Source: Salarias fasciatus
Lineage: Eukaryota; Chordata; Actinopteri; Blenniiformes; Blenniidae
DNA: 64,000 nucleotides
Assembly (NCBI RefSeq): GCF_902148845.1
Contig: NC_043746.1
Span: 9,968,706 to 10,032,705, forward strand
Direction: 5' to 3'
This document shows, in pieces, positions 47,452-58,344 of this stretch. The translations under genes were made by a program, and so were the position numbers. How positions within the stretch are numbered: the stretch's first letter is position 1; every line of letters starts with the position of its first letter. The notes under the pieces were generated by a model. The model was not told where the DNA came from and searched no databases. It saw only the letters and a list, made by a program, of their open reading frames with translations.

Positions 47452-49714
47452 ATGGAGAAACACGTTTGCAACATCCAGGTGCTTCTCCGGGCTGCTGAGT
47501 TTCTGGAGAGGAGAGAGCGAGGTGAGCCTTTCATGGTATCTGTCAGCCCAGGGGGAGTTGGTTGGTTTGTTGTTGAAACAACAGGAATGCACAATAACGC
47601 GGTAATAACTGTGCACGGTGGGCGTCATGCACGCATGCAAAAGCCTTCGATTCATCGAGATTTGATCGATTTTTTTTTCCAGCGGAGGTTTATTTTTGGC
47701 GACCATTGCCGTTTGACTCAGTGACCTACATATCCGTCTCATCATTGTACTCAAAGGCGCCAATCTGCGCTGGTTTGAAAATGAATCCGGGCGGTGCTGA
47801 CTGAGCGATCGTCGCCGTGAATGAAAAGTGAAGCTGCACGCCAAGATACTCTGCCAGTTTCTGGCTTTGTCTGCACATTGTACACATCGTCTCGGCGCTG
47901 TTTTATTAGTGAGGCTGTGAAGTCGCTTGTATAATAACGGATGTCGAGTGGGTGATGGCGCCAAAACACAAAACAACACGTCCAGTCGATGACAGCAGTG
48001 TTTTAACCCCCGTTTCTCCTCAGCTCCGGTGTCCTCTTACAGATGTTTATTTGTAGTACACTTGTTATAAATAGAAAACACTCATCCCCAGCCAGTGATC
48101 CCTCCTGTTACTACTGTCTAACGCAGATGTAATGTGTTTTTCTACCTGCTCAGAGGCTGAACATGGCTATGCTTCAGTCCTGCCTCTCAGTCCAGGCCAG
48201 ACGGACAAGAGGAGCAAACTGAAAAACAAGAAGATATCTGCTAGTGGCAACAGGTGAGCTGTTACATAACAGGCAACTGACAGGAGGGTGTGGTTCTGAA
48301 GCTTATAGCAATGCTAGAGTAACTTGTATATCGTTTTCTTTTTTTTTTTTTGCACTGATCAGATTTTGTCATGATCTAAACCACAGGTCTGCCCACAACG
48401 AGCTGGAAAAGAACAGGTGAGCCAGTGCTTCCAAACATTCCTTTCCTTTTGTCAGCAATCCTTCAGTGCCCGCCTCGATTGACAGCGTCAGCGGCCGTTT
48501 GTTGTTGCAGGCGAGCTCAGCTGAGACACTGCCTGGAGCAGCTCAAGAAGCAAGTTCCTCTGTCGTCGGACTCGATGAGGAACACCACCCTCAACCTGCT
48601 GAGACGAGCTCAGCTGCACATAAAGGCACGGACATCTCAATCCAACGTCCAACCTTTGTCCAGTTGTAATCACATTTTTTACTGCGTATCAAGCAGACGT
48701 GTTATGCATTTCCTGATTGATCAGTTCACCCCTCTTGACGAGAACTGTTAAACCACAGAAGGAAACAGTTATATTTAAGCATTCGACATCATTTATTTCA
48801 ATATTTAAAAGACAGCCCACACGTATAATTCATTTGTTAGTCTTTTTCCAGATAGTTTTGAATGTAGGAACTTGTTTCTCAATTTGCTGCCTTTTTATAC
48901 AAAGTTTAACTTCCTTCCATGCTCTACGGTGTTTCGTCCAGCTGTGGCGGTGAAGGAACAGGGAACCAAACAAACTCAAATTCACACCTACACACAGTTT
49001 TAGTGACCACTCAGCCGTGGGTGCAGATCAGAGCACCGAGGCAGGAGGGTTAACCACTGAACAGCACAGCACAAATTCCAACTTCTGGTTGTTTTTTTTT
49101 TTTGTTTTTTTTTTAATCATTTCATAGTTTTTCATAAGTCAATAACTCTCATTTTCAAATCATGTTGCTTTGCACTGCTCCTCATTTTTAGAACATAACC
49201 GGCGCTCGCCATGCTGTCTGTCCCCGTGGTGGAGTTTTGGTCTCACTCGTTACTTCCTTTGTCTGCTGGCCTCAGAAGCTGCAGGAGCAGGACGAGCGTG
49301 CAGAGCAGCTGAAGGGCCGCCTACGCTGGGAGCAGAACGAGCTGCGGGTGCGGCTGGAGCAGCTGCAGAGGGGCACCGAGAGGATGAGAAACAACAGCCA
49401 GGGGTCCACCATGTCGTCCGAGAGGTCCGACTCGGACAGAGGTAGGTCGCGTCTCCAAAGAAATTCAATCTCACATTTTTTACATGTTGGTGTTACAGTT
49501 TATTTTCATTTCATTCGTTGACCAAAAGGAAAAAAAAAATGAAATTGTTTTGCCAGGCTCGTCTAACTTTGTAATGATTTTTCTTTGCCTTGCAGAGGAT
49601 GTGGAGGTTGACGTGGAAAGCATCGTGTTCGACTGCGTGGACCCCGACGGACTGAGCATGACGCACGCCGATGCCGACCACTGCTACTCCAGCACGGACC
49701 GCGCCTGGCTATGA
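47452..49714 (+). CDS. mxd3: MAX dimerization protein 3 (MAD3)
   Basis: Six coding exons: 47452-47521, 48154-48253, 48387-48416, 48511-48625, 49276-49441 and 49596-49714, for 199 aa (human MXD3 206). The N-terminus is the Sin3-interaction domain, [18 protein letters not shown] (7-24). The bHLH spans about 57-106 ([20 protein letters not shown], then [20 protein letters not shown]), followed by a leucine zipper from HIKKLQEQ. MXD proteins pair with MAX at CACGTG and recruit SIN3-HDAC to oppose MYC. MXD3 acts in S phase and in proliferating neural precursors. Exon 3 is only 30 bp. Exon 4 ends at AAG followed by GCACGG, so intron 4 seems to use a GC donor: the MXD-conserved HIKKL sequence demands that junction and no GT fits. 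The C-terminus has the acidic [11 protein letters not shown] stretch. Confidence 0.93.
48925..49080 (-). mobile_element. Worn tRNA-derived fish repeat, reverse copy
   Basis: Read on the minus strand, the piece ending near 49075 (plus strand GGGTTAACCACTGAACAGCA) looks like a decayed tRNA A-box head, and the part before it (CACACCTACACACAGTTTTAG) resembles the far end of the same common teleost repeat. It lies in mxd3 intron 4. Weakly supported. Confidence 0.35.
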
Positions 49715-50866
49715 CAGCAGCGGGCCCGCAGGACCCGGCGTGACGGCGACGAAAACATTCCAAAAAACCCAGAGAACGGAAGAAGACGTTACTGTACAAC
49801 CGAACAGAATTTTTCACGCGAGGACGACCTTCTTGACATTATCCTTCGGACTACAAGCTAAACATCCGGTCACGACGAAGCGAGACGTGTCCACTTGCAC
49901 TGAATAGCAGTAAAAATCACTGGGCTGGGATCGATGCTGGGCATATCCACACAGCTTCTGGCTTCAGTCGGAGACGCTCCCCCCTCCTTTTATTCAAGGG
50001 GTGTCTAACTTGTAGTCATTCAAGCAGCTCTTCAAACTTTCCCTCATGAACTTTGAAAAATCATAGAAAGGGCTTTTTCTTCAGAGCTTTTAAGTTATTC
50101 TTCACCACAGCATGTCTGTACTGAATTCTGCCTTAAATCAAGGTTTGGTCTAGTCTCTTAGACAGCTTTTTATTTAGCACTCTTTTTTTTTTTTTTTTCC
50201 TTCTTTCAGAATGTCACATTCAGCACGCACTTCAATATTAAATCTGTGCTATGTTTTGTGTTTTATTTTTTTAATCGTCCTGTTCCAGTATGTAATTTCA
50301 GCCATGTATTTTTTATTTTATTTTTTTTTTTTTTGCTGTTTTTCTTCTGTTGCACATTATGTCCACACGTTGCACTTGTTTTGCATATAACTGAAACATT
50401 GAACAATAACTCTACGGTGGTGGTGTGTTTTGCACATTGATGTTTGGCAGGTGCTGAATATTGAGCATTGGCACGGCGTCCCGGTCGGTAATCACACGCA
50501 GGAATTTTGATGCCTACGCTAAACTGAGCATTAAGGGGCTCCTCGCACGAGTCCAACCAGTTAACCCACTGCTAACAGAAATGTGCTGGTGATCCAAGAC
50601 AAGCGTGTGTTTTCTGATTATTTTACTTATGCATTACAGCAAATCCTCCAGTCAGGCTGGCAATGTCTACTTGTAATGATTATGCAACTTCTGCTGTGTT
50701 ACAAGTATGTATCCAACTCATTTCTTAGTATTTAATAACGGAAGGAGCTTCTTTCCTTCACTTTCGTATATGCAAGATGCCTTATTACTTCTTTTTTTTT
50801 TAATCTGTCTCTGCCCAGTAATATCATGTAGCATTTTTGTACTGGTGTAAGCTTTTTTTTTTAATG

Positions 50867-50872
50867 AATAAA
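50867..50872 (+). terminator. mxd3 poly(A) signal
   Basis: Canonical AATAAA about 1.15 kb after the mxd3 stop codon, with TGTGCTTGCTTATTTG about 20 nt beyond as a plausible GT-rich downstream element. It implies a T-rich 3' UTR over 49715-50890. Confidence 0.65.
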
Positions 50873-51010
50873 TATTTTCTATATTTACATGCTGTGCTTG
50901 CTTATTTGAAGGCGTATTGCCTGATAGTGGCTCGACATTCAAAGTGAAGCAACATTCTGTCTGCAAAACAAAAGAAACTCACGGCATTATGATTAGAAAG
51001 AAAAAGTCCA

Positions 51011-51016
51011 TTTATT
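51011..51016 (-). terminator. prelid1 poly(A) signal
   Basis: AATAAA on the minus strand (TTTATT on plus), about 690 bp after the prelid1 stop codon. Together with the mxd3 signal it leaves only about 140 bp between the two convergent genes. The 3' UTR in between contains the C25 run at 51588-51612. Confidence 0.55.
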
Positions 51017-51587
51017 GACAAGCTGATATTCCACTGAGAGTGAAAACAATGCTGCACGGGTAAAATCGATTAACCTGAACGCACTGTGATCTACGGGAGT
51101 TCCTATCAAGCTATAACTGCCAATAAGAGACTTTTTTTTCAGTCAAAGTGCTTCAGCTGGATGATGCCGGTTGCACAAATCAAAGGGATGATTAAGAAAA
51201 CTAATCAATGACAATGTGATTGGACATGAGATCAGGATGACAAAACAAACGCATAAATCAGAAATGTAGCTGAGGCGGTTAATAATTATTAGAAAAAAAG
51301 CAGAGGGATTCAAAATGAACAGTGTACAAAGCGAATGTTGCTGATGGGAGCCGAGGCTGAGCTTTCAAGGAGTGGCTGTCGCTATTTCCTGGCGTCCAGA
51401 GCCTTGTTGAGCCGTTCCCCTCCCCGGTGTCGATCTGAGGTAAACACCGGCGCCGCGTGCTGCCAGAGGAGCGACACACTGGGTGCAGCATGTAGAGGGG
51501 AGGCTCCAGCAGGCTCTCGGAGCCACCATTTCAGCTGGATGCATCCTCACAGAGGAGTCTAACCAGAACCGGGATCAGCTTGTCTCA

Positions 51588-51612
51588 CCCCCCCCCCCCC
51601 CCCCCCCCCCCC
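51588..51612. repeat. Poly-C run in the prelid1 3' UTR
   Basis: Twenty-five consecutive C on the plus strand, so G25 in the prelid1 transcript, with further short C runs just after it. This could form an RNA G-quadruplex. Confidence 0.85.
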
Positions 51613-51702
51613 ACCTCCCCAGCCCCCCCAGCCCGTGCTCCGGTGAACAATGACAGGAGGTAAATGTTAATCTGTCCCATGATCGGTGGCTCCCGGCGCC
51701 CG

Positions 51703-54700
51703 TCAAACGTACTGCTTCTTCTGGGCGTGCGAAGCCAGATCTTTGGCTTTTTCTTTAGCTGCCAGCGCCGTCTCTCGCGCCCGCTCCGTGGCCGTTTCCG
51801 CCAGGGTTCGGGACGGTGTTTCACCTGGGAGACAAACACCGGCATCAATCACAGTCAACAAGTCCAACTGGGAAAACACTCGTGAAGACAAACAAAATTC
51901 AGATGATCAACATTTCAGAATGAACGAAATACAAAAACACTAAAATGCTCTAGAAATCATTTCAGCCAATTGACAAGTTTAAATAAAGTAAATAAGTTCC
52001 CTTACATGCTGATAATAGAAAAAACAAACTAACAACAATGCACCATGTACCCTCGCTTTCCTGGTGGAAAATGTTACCCTGAACTCAAACTGGAGACATT
52101 AAAGTGACTGTTGGACAGAGTCGATCACAGATGACTCTCTGTTGAGCAAAAATCAACGCAAAACTAATGAATGGAAGAAAAAACTATGAAAAAAGTTTTC
52201 AAAATTGATTTAATTATAAGTGTAATGGAAACTAAAATGAACTTTAGTGCAAAGCTGTGATTGAAGCCAACTTCTCTTGATCCCAAAAACAGTTAATGTT
52301 CATTTGGGGGTAAAGTATTCATCTACTGCTGGAAAACAAAGTGTGTGTGGAGTCTAGATGGGTGTGTTCCTCTCAAAGTTGAGTCTATGCTTTAACTGAA
52401 ATCTCACGAAGTCGAAAGGTTTCATTTTCATGACTTGACTTTTTGACTCTAACCAGGAAAGCTATTGTATGACTAATTTAATATTTCATTTCAGTGATTA
52501 ATGCTGATTAACTGACATCAATCCATTTCATGTGGATATTTTAGATGTGCCTCCCTCCTAAAATCAAACACTTTGATGGGTTTACCTTGCATTTTAGCGA
52601 GAACATACTCAAAGCCCTTCATGGTCTTTGTGACGCTCGTCTTGAACCTTGCGAGACCAAATTCCTGAAAAGTAGACAAGAAAACAAAGCCATTAAAAAA
52701 CAGGAAAGTGTAAAACGACACCGCACTCGGATCAATGGATATTCACTGTCACTCAGAGTTTGGCAGCGATTTTGGCGGGAGGTCATAAATCATTCAGGGA
52801 TTCTCCTCCTTCTGCTGGATCCCTACTCTGTGTTTTATGTTACCGAGTAGAGAATGAAAAGTAGGTGGCACATCTCCCTTTTGCACTCCACAAAACTCCT
52901 TTTCACCGGGCCGCTCCGCTGACACTACTGACCTGAATAGCTCTGGAGAGTCCGTAAACATTGGAGGAGATCCAAGCCTCTCTTTTTATCTCAGTCCAGC
53001 TGCCATTCTCAGGGTTAATTTGGTACTCGCATCGCTCCTCCACAGACTGAACAAATAGCAAAAAGGAAAAGACAAACAAACACCGGGAGTTAAACAGGAA
53101 CATGTTTTTACTTCGTGTGAACGGCGCTCAAACTGCGGCGCACCATGAGGCGAGCGTGGCTGATGTTCCATGTCAGCGTGGTCATGGTCCTTTTCTGAGG
53201 GTCTACGATGGAGTCCTCGATGATGTACGCCGAGCTGGCCATGTGCTTCGGGAGGTACCGCTCCATCCAGCGAGGCGCTCGGCTGGTTTTGGTCAACAGA
53301 CGTCTGGAAATGAGGCAGTTTGCTGGGGTGACCTCCCGGAAGATGATGTCCTCCGTCAAGACATGATTACTGTGAAAGACGGCAGAGGGACGCATTAAAC
53401 CTGGCTCTACAAAGCGGTGACAGCGCTGGAGGAAACAGAGCTTTCATGTATCATCACCGTAATCTACCTGGACATAGAGCAGGATATGCTGGATCCTCGC
53501 TCCACAGTACAAAAAGCTTGACAAGTTTTAAAATGTTTAGCATAGGACTGGGCAATATATCGAAAGTAACATTTTTAACATTTTCTTAAAATTTCATATT
53601 GAAAAGTACAGTATAATTTATATTAATATAGCTTTTGGTGTTAAAATATTAGTTATAAGAGTTGCTACATTTCCCTATTCCTCGCCTGCCTGCAGCCTCT
53701 CTCACTCGAGGCCCCGCCCCTTCCTTTACGCTTGCTCCGCTCATGTCTGTAATTTGCAGACAGACAAAATAATGCCGGACAAAAACAGTGAAAAAGTTGA
53801 AGAGGAGGCATCTGGCTCTTCTGGGTGATGGGTGCGATCTACAGATTGCGCTGTGCAAACAATGGGTCTTTAATTAGCGCACGTATTGGCTGATCGGAGA
53901 AATCTCTCAATAGAGTTTCACAGAGGAACTGTAGAGTTCACCCAACTGCAGAAAGATCCATGATATTGAAATTGCATTTGTTTCGAAGACATTACATTTT
54001 TATACATGTCTCTTTTCATTTGCACTAAAAAAAAATAAAAATAAAAAATGGATCTGTGGATGTTTGTGTAGTATTGTGTTGCCATTCCACTGGTCTGGCC
54101 TCCTCTAGTTTCTCCCTGGACTAAAATGAGTTTAACACATCTGCCTGAAACACTACAAACATCTATTTTTTCAATCCATGCCACTTGTTTCTCACCATTT
54201 TTCTGGAGAATTCACATTTATTTTGTGCAGCTGGTGGTTATAAAAGTGCATCTTAAAGGCATTAAATATTACAATTATGTATGCCTATTTCACCCTTACT
54301 GCAGTTTGAGAATAAAAAGAACACTGGATAACAGCCAATGATGATTCAGATACTTCAACATTTTTAAAGCATTTATCTCCAAAGAAGTCCTGATTTTGAT
54401 GGAAATGTCAGGAAAAAAAACATCTAAAGCAAACATATCAGGTTTTCATGAAGCACTAAAAGCTTGCAGTATATTTGTTTTGTCATGATATCAACAAAAT
54501 GCTAAATTGTCCATTCAGTTGCCATCAGAAAACGTGTGTGTCAGGCAGTCACAGCAGGATCACACAGACACACTAATGAGACACAAATCAAGTCTCTGTC
54601 ACATCTTTGCTGCGGGAAGCCGGCTGGTTGTATGAAAACCAAACAGTGAGACACCTTTGGTTTCTTCTGAGCGTTTAAAGACAGTAGAGACAAAAGCTCC

Positions 54701-55769
54701 TGCTGATGGTGTGGAATCTGTGGGGAAGCTGCTGTGTGCGGTATCTTTGCATCCAACATCAAAGATGACTGGTTTTTGTTCACAAAACCAAACAGTAATG
54801 ATAGAATATGCTTTGAATATACAAAGTTATGTGTATGTGTGTGTGTGTTCTCTGTGTGGTGTACTGACTTCACCTCCCACTGATTTTGTTGTTGTTAAAT
54901 TATTAGATTTTTTTTGGTGAAGCAGTTAAATATTTTCATTGGTTTGGTTAAAAAAAAATCACCCAAAAGAATTCTATTTCAGTGATTTTCCTATCCTCTG
55001 TGTAAACAACAGTTTAGCAAGCCACTAGTCATCACTGCCAAACAGCAGCATTAACATTTTCAGACATAGTCCAATCTGCTTAGATCAGACTTTGGAAGCT
55101 GGGGTCCTGCATGCCACTCTGTGAGACAGTTTCCAAAACAGCCGATGCATGAACGAACGTAAATTAACCAAGTTCAAACATATTAAATGCAACATTGTCC
55201 TAAATATTGTGATACCAGATGCTTTTTAAGGAGCAAATTGTTAATCGAAGCTCAAAATCAAGTAGTTTGTGTTACATTAGTAATGACAGTAGTAGCAATG
55301 CTTGAATTCTATGTTAGCTGGGGTGGGCTCCAGTGGCCTCAAACAGGAATCAATTTTTGGTATCAAACTTTGCTCTTTTCTTTCCTCCTGGTAAAGAATT
55401 TGTCTGAAAACTAAGCGCCGAGTGGTTACAGAAGCAGACTCGGGATTGGACGGTAGCCTATCCAAATTTCGCAGCTGGCCGGTCATCACTGTGGCTTCCT
55501 GAGCATGACCCTTGACCCCAGCAGCTCCTGTAGCAACCCACTGATCCTGACATTAAGCCTGGCTATGAATAGGGTGGGTTAAATGCAGAGAATTAAGTTC
55601 CCCCCGGGATCAATGAAGTGTTCCTGTCTTTTCTTAGCATTCACACCAGATCACAGAAACGGACACAATGCACTCACCTGTAAGGGTTGGGATATCGTTG
55701 CCAGAAAGCAACACACACTTGGTCCCAGCTGCTTTTCAACAAACCTGCACAGCAGAAATATTTCACCAT
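51703..55769 (-). CDS. prelid1: PRELI domain-containing protein 1
   Basis: Five coding exons: 55678-55769, 53144-53369, 52933-53046, 52586-52664 and 51703-51824; phases close to 210 aa (human 219). It begins MVKYFCCAGLLKSSWDQV and continues with FWQRYPNPYSNHVLTEDI, then RRLLTKTSRAPRWMERY, EDSIVDPQKRTMTT and FGLARFKTSVTKTMKGFEY, which follow human PRELID1 almost position by position. The C-terminal LEA-like helix (ETALAAKEKAKDLASHAQKK) is kept. The PRELI/MSF1 domain covers about 1-172. PRELID1 with TRIAP1 carries phosphatidic acid across the mitochondrial intermembrane space for cardiolipin synthesis. An acceptor-like site just before the ATG, near 55803, suggests a separate 5' UTR exon upstream. 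Teleosts often have two copies (a/b); I cannot tell which this is. Intron 1 carries a hAT remnant and a SINE. Confidence 0.95.
53540..54045 (+). mobile_element. hAT-type DNA transposon remnant
   Basis: The stretch begins GACTGGGCAATATATCGAAA, which resembles the start of a family of hAT-like elements common in fish. It is followed by CTCGAGGCCCCGCCCCTTCC and a short coding-like piece, PDKNSEKVEEEASGSSG (from about 53773), resembling the N-terminus of a BED-finger transposase, then TGCGCTGTGCAAAC. Most of a transposase is missing, so it is a deleted, dead copy inside prelid1 intron 1. The right end is uncertain; the family assignment is from memory. Confidence 0.45.
55413..55630 (+). mobile_element. 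tRNA-derived SINE (V-SINE-like)
   Basis: A tRNA-like head (GCGCCGAGTGGTTACAGAAG) is followed by GCTGGCCGGTCATCACTGTG, GAGCATGACCCTTGACC and a tail GGTTAAATGCAGAGAATT ending near CCGGGATCAATGAAGTGT. The order and spacing match fish V-SINE-type elements and the older copy at 3201-3425. It lies in prelid1 intron 1. A short stretch just before it (55305-55345, GCTGGGGTGGGCTCCAGTGG) looks like another repeat scrap. Confidence 0.6.
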
Positions 55770-56545
55770 TGTTCCCTTCGTTTTCTCTGGAAATTACACC
55801 TGCAGACAAACAGGAAAAAAAAGATTGTTCTGTGAACCAGCAGTGTGCAGAGAGAGGAGGGGGGAGGGGGGCAGGCTGTCAGGTAACCTGTAAAACATTA
55901 AACTGCAGCAGTTCTAATGACTATAACCTATCCTCTGTGTTTAACCATACAGGAAATCGATGTAGAGAAAAGAAAAATGACAAGTCCCATGATTACAGTG
56001 TGTCAATATAAGCTCGCACCAGAATCTCTGCTTTAGTCACGTTTTCTTCCAGACGTTTCCAGCTAAAGCTCCACAACAATCTCCTGTCAAAATCTCACTG
56101 AACAGCTAATTAAATCCGCCACAAGTCACCCGATAACACTGACAACAGGATAAGTGGTTTAAAAAACGACCACATACAGATATATATCCCGTTCAGGAGT
56201 TGGCAACTCCAGCTGAAGTAGTTGGAATCACATTGGTCACGTACGCACTGCTTTAGCTTCCTCTTTTAGCATGTGCTAGCTAGCAAGAGGCTAACCTCAT
56301 GAATGAATGAAGGCGCTTCCGCTCCAGAAATGTCAATGAAACGAAACGGAAGAGAGTAAGGCGTATCTGCGAAGCTGTTTAGGAGTTTAGAAGAGTTACC
56401 GGTAAAGCGACACCATTTAAAAAGTCACTGTTTCCATCTCATAGTCCATCGTGCGGCCACCAACGAATCATGTCAAAAATGAGTCGAACTGGAGAGAAGG
56501 TCAAACCCGACGACACATCCGGGGAACTGCAGCTGCAATGCTTCA
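55770..56545 (-). promoter_or_regulatory. Upstream region of prelid1
   Basis: It contains an acceptor-like CTGCAG at about 55803 (minus strand) shortly before the ATG, and around 56330-56520 a CpG-containing stretch where the transcription start and a non-coding first exon may lie. TTTACCGGTAACTC near 56400 could be its donor. All of this is inference from splice-like signals. Confidence 0.3.
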
Positions 56546-56550
56546 GGTGA

Positions 56551-56668
56551 ACACTAGAGGGCAGCAGGTGACGGTGCTGCTGTAATTCTTCATTCGAACA
56601 CTAGAGGGCAGCAGGTGACTGTGCAGCTGCAATGCTTCGTGTGAATGTGAACACTAGAAGGCAGCAGG
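56551..56668 (+). promoter_or_regulatory. Three CTCF-like motifs in the same orientation
   Basis: ACACTAGAGGGCAGCAGG occurs at 56551-56568 and 56598-56615, and ACACTAGAAGGCAGCAGG at 56651-56668. Each core fits the CTCF consensus (CCASYAGRKGGCR) except for its first base; the third copy has one further change. Flanking words (GCAGCTGCAATGCTTC) also repeat, so the array arose by local tandem duplication. It sits between prelid1 and npy7r. Binding and insulator function are inference. Confidence 0.5.
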
Positions 56669-56699
56669 CGACTGCAGTAGAATCTTCATTTGAATTAGG

Positions 56700-58344
56700 A
56701 TTCAAATCTTTCACAATTACACGTGCACAACCAATTTATTGTTGTTAAAAGTGTCGTTATGTTTTCAAATCTGCACATAAGAGGCACTTCTTTAATTCTA
56801 ACATATAAGCATAGAGATTTCATTGTAAATCTGGCACTATCATTGTTTTTCTGCAGAAGAACCAATTTTCTTGAACACATTTTGGGTCACAGCCATATGG
56901 ATCAAAGGCAGCTGGTATGTCTCATATAATAATCAACATCTGAAGGAATATAGGCTCAACCAAGAAATCAGTGACGTGGGTGTCAAAAAGCCAGCAATGC
57001 AAATGAAATAGGTATTTTCTCTGGTGTAAAATGAATCACACTGCGTAGGACACATAATTAAATGCTTTATTGGATTACCTTGACCCACTTGTTCTCCAAA
57101 ATGAAGCCCAAAGTCTATTTGCAGGACTTTTGACAAACAACATATTCCATTGTTGTTGATGTGCAGATGGGTTTTCCAACTGGCAAGCTCAAGAGGAAGA
57201 AGTATGTCTGTCCTATATGTAGATGATCCAAGACATGAGATTACTGTAAGCTTCTCCAGTAGCTGAGTGCTTTATTTATGGTACCAGCGCTCAACACTTT
57301 TCTGTACATCTGCGGTGTATAATGTAAGATGAAGTCTTCACTCTTTCCATACATCTTCTATACAGGGTGCTGGAGTCCATCCCAACCGACAGCATGCAAA
57401 TACATTTGAGGTACTTAAATATACCACTTCAAAGCAAAGTCTGTTTATTTGACAAAGAGGCACAAACACAACTTCTTCTGACGCTCACATCAGAGATGGG
57501 AGTTGTGTGTACAGCAGTGGCTCACACTCACAGGCCATGTGGTCACCTCATGTTTCAGAATTCATTAAAGACCATCAACAAAAGACACTTTAACAGCAGA
57601 ATGAGAACTGTGGTATTGGTCGCTTTAACTTCTTTTTTTGTTTAAATGCTCTTTTATATCCTCGAAGCAGCTGCCCACTCTCTGAGAGGTCAGTGTCGAT
57701 AATCTTGGTCTCACCTCTTTCAGACCACTGCAGTTCCATTCTTCTGCAGTCCTGCTGGAACATCTAATCAGAAACAACTGGTTGCCAAGAAAAGACCATT
57801 TACCTGACAGAGGTTTACCGATCGCCTCCTTTGGATTGCCGAGACAAACACTAAACGTTACTCTACAGGAAAAGCTGTTGGGTAATTAATCAAGAATTAA
57901 ACTTTGGTTTGTGAGTAGCATCCAAACATATTTTGAACAGCCAATTAATACAGAAAATAGGGGTATGAAAAATAATGTTGTCACAGTCGCAACCACCTGC
58001 TTCCCTCTGGCAATTATAATAAATTGGGCATGATTTACCAACAGGAGTCTGCATTTACAAGAAAACACATTATATACTGTATTAAGTTAAATAACACTTA
58101 CGTAAACATCTTTAACACATAGTTGAATAGGCTTGACAAATGTATTTCACTAGTACCATTCAAAAAAGGAAGAAGGGCCTCACATAAAGCAATTTGCATG
58201 CAAAGCTTTGGATCCTCTCCAGTGACTGTGATACTCAAGATCAGACCATTCAAGTCGAATGGCTACTTTTGAACCACAAGCACCATGAAGCAGAGGTGCG
58301 CACGAGGTGTTCATACCCTACAGGCATTTTAAACTGAATGAATC
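56700..58344. other. Gene-free stretch between prelid1 and npy7r
   Basis: No coding exon supported. At 57345-57400, ATACATCTTCTATACAGGGT followed by GCTGGAGTCCATCCCAACC resembles the end of a common fish repeat. The npy7r 3' UTR must lie at its right edge, but I see no canonical AATAAA on the minus strand close to the stop codon. Confidence 0.4.
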
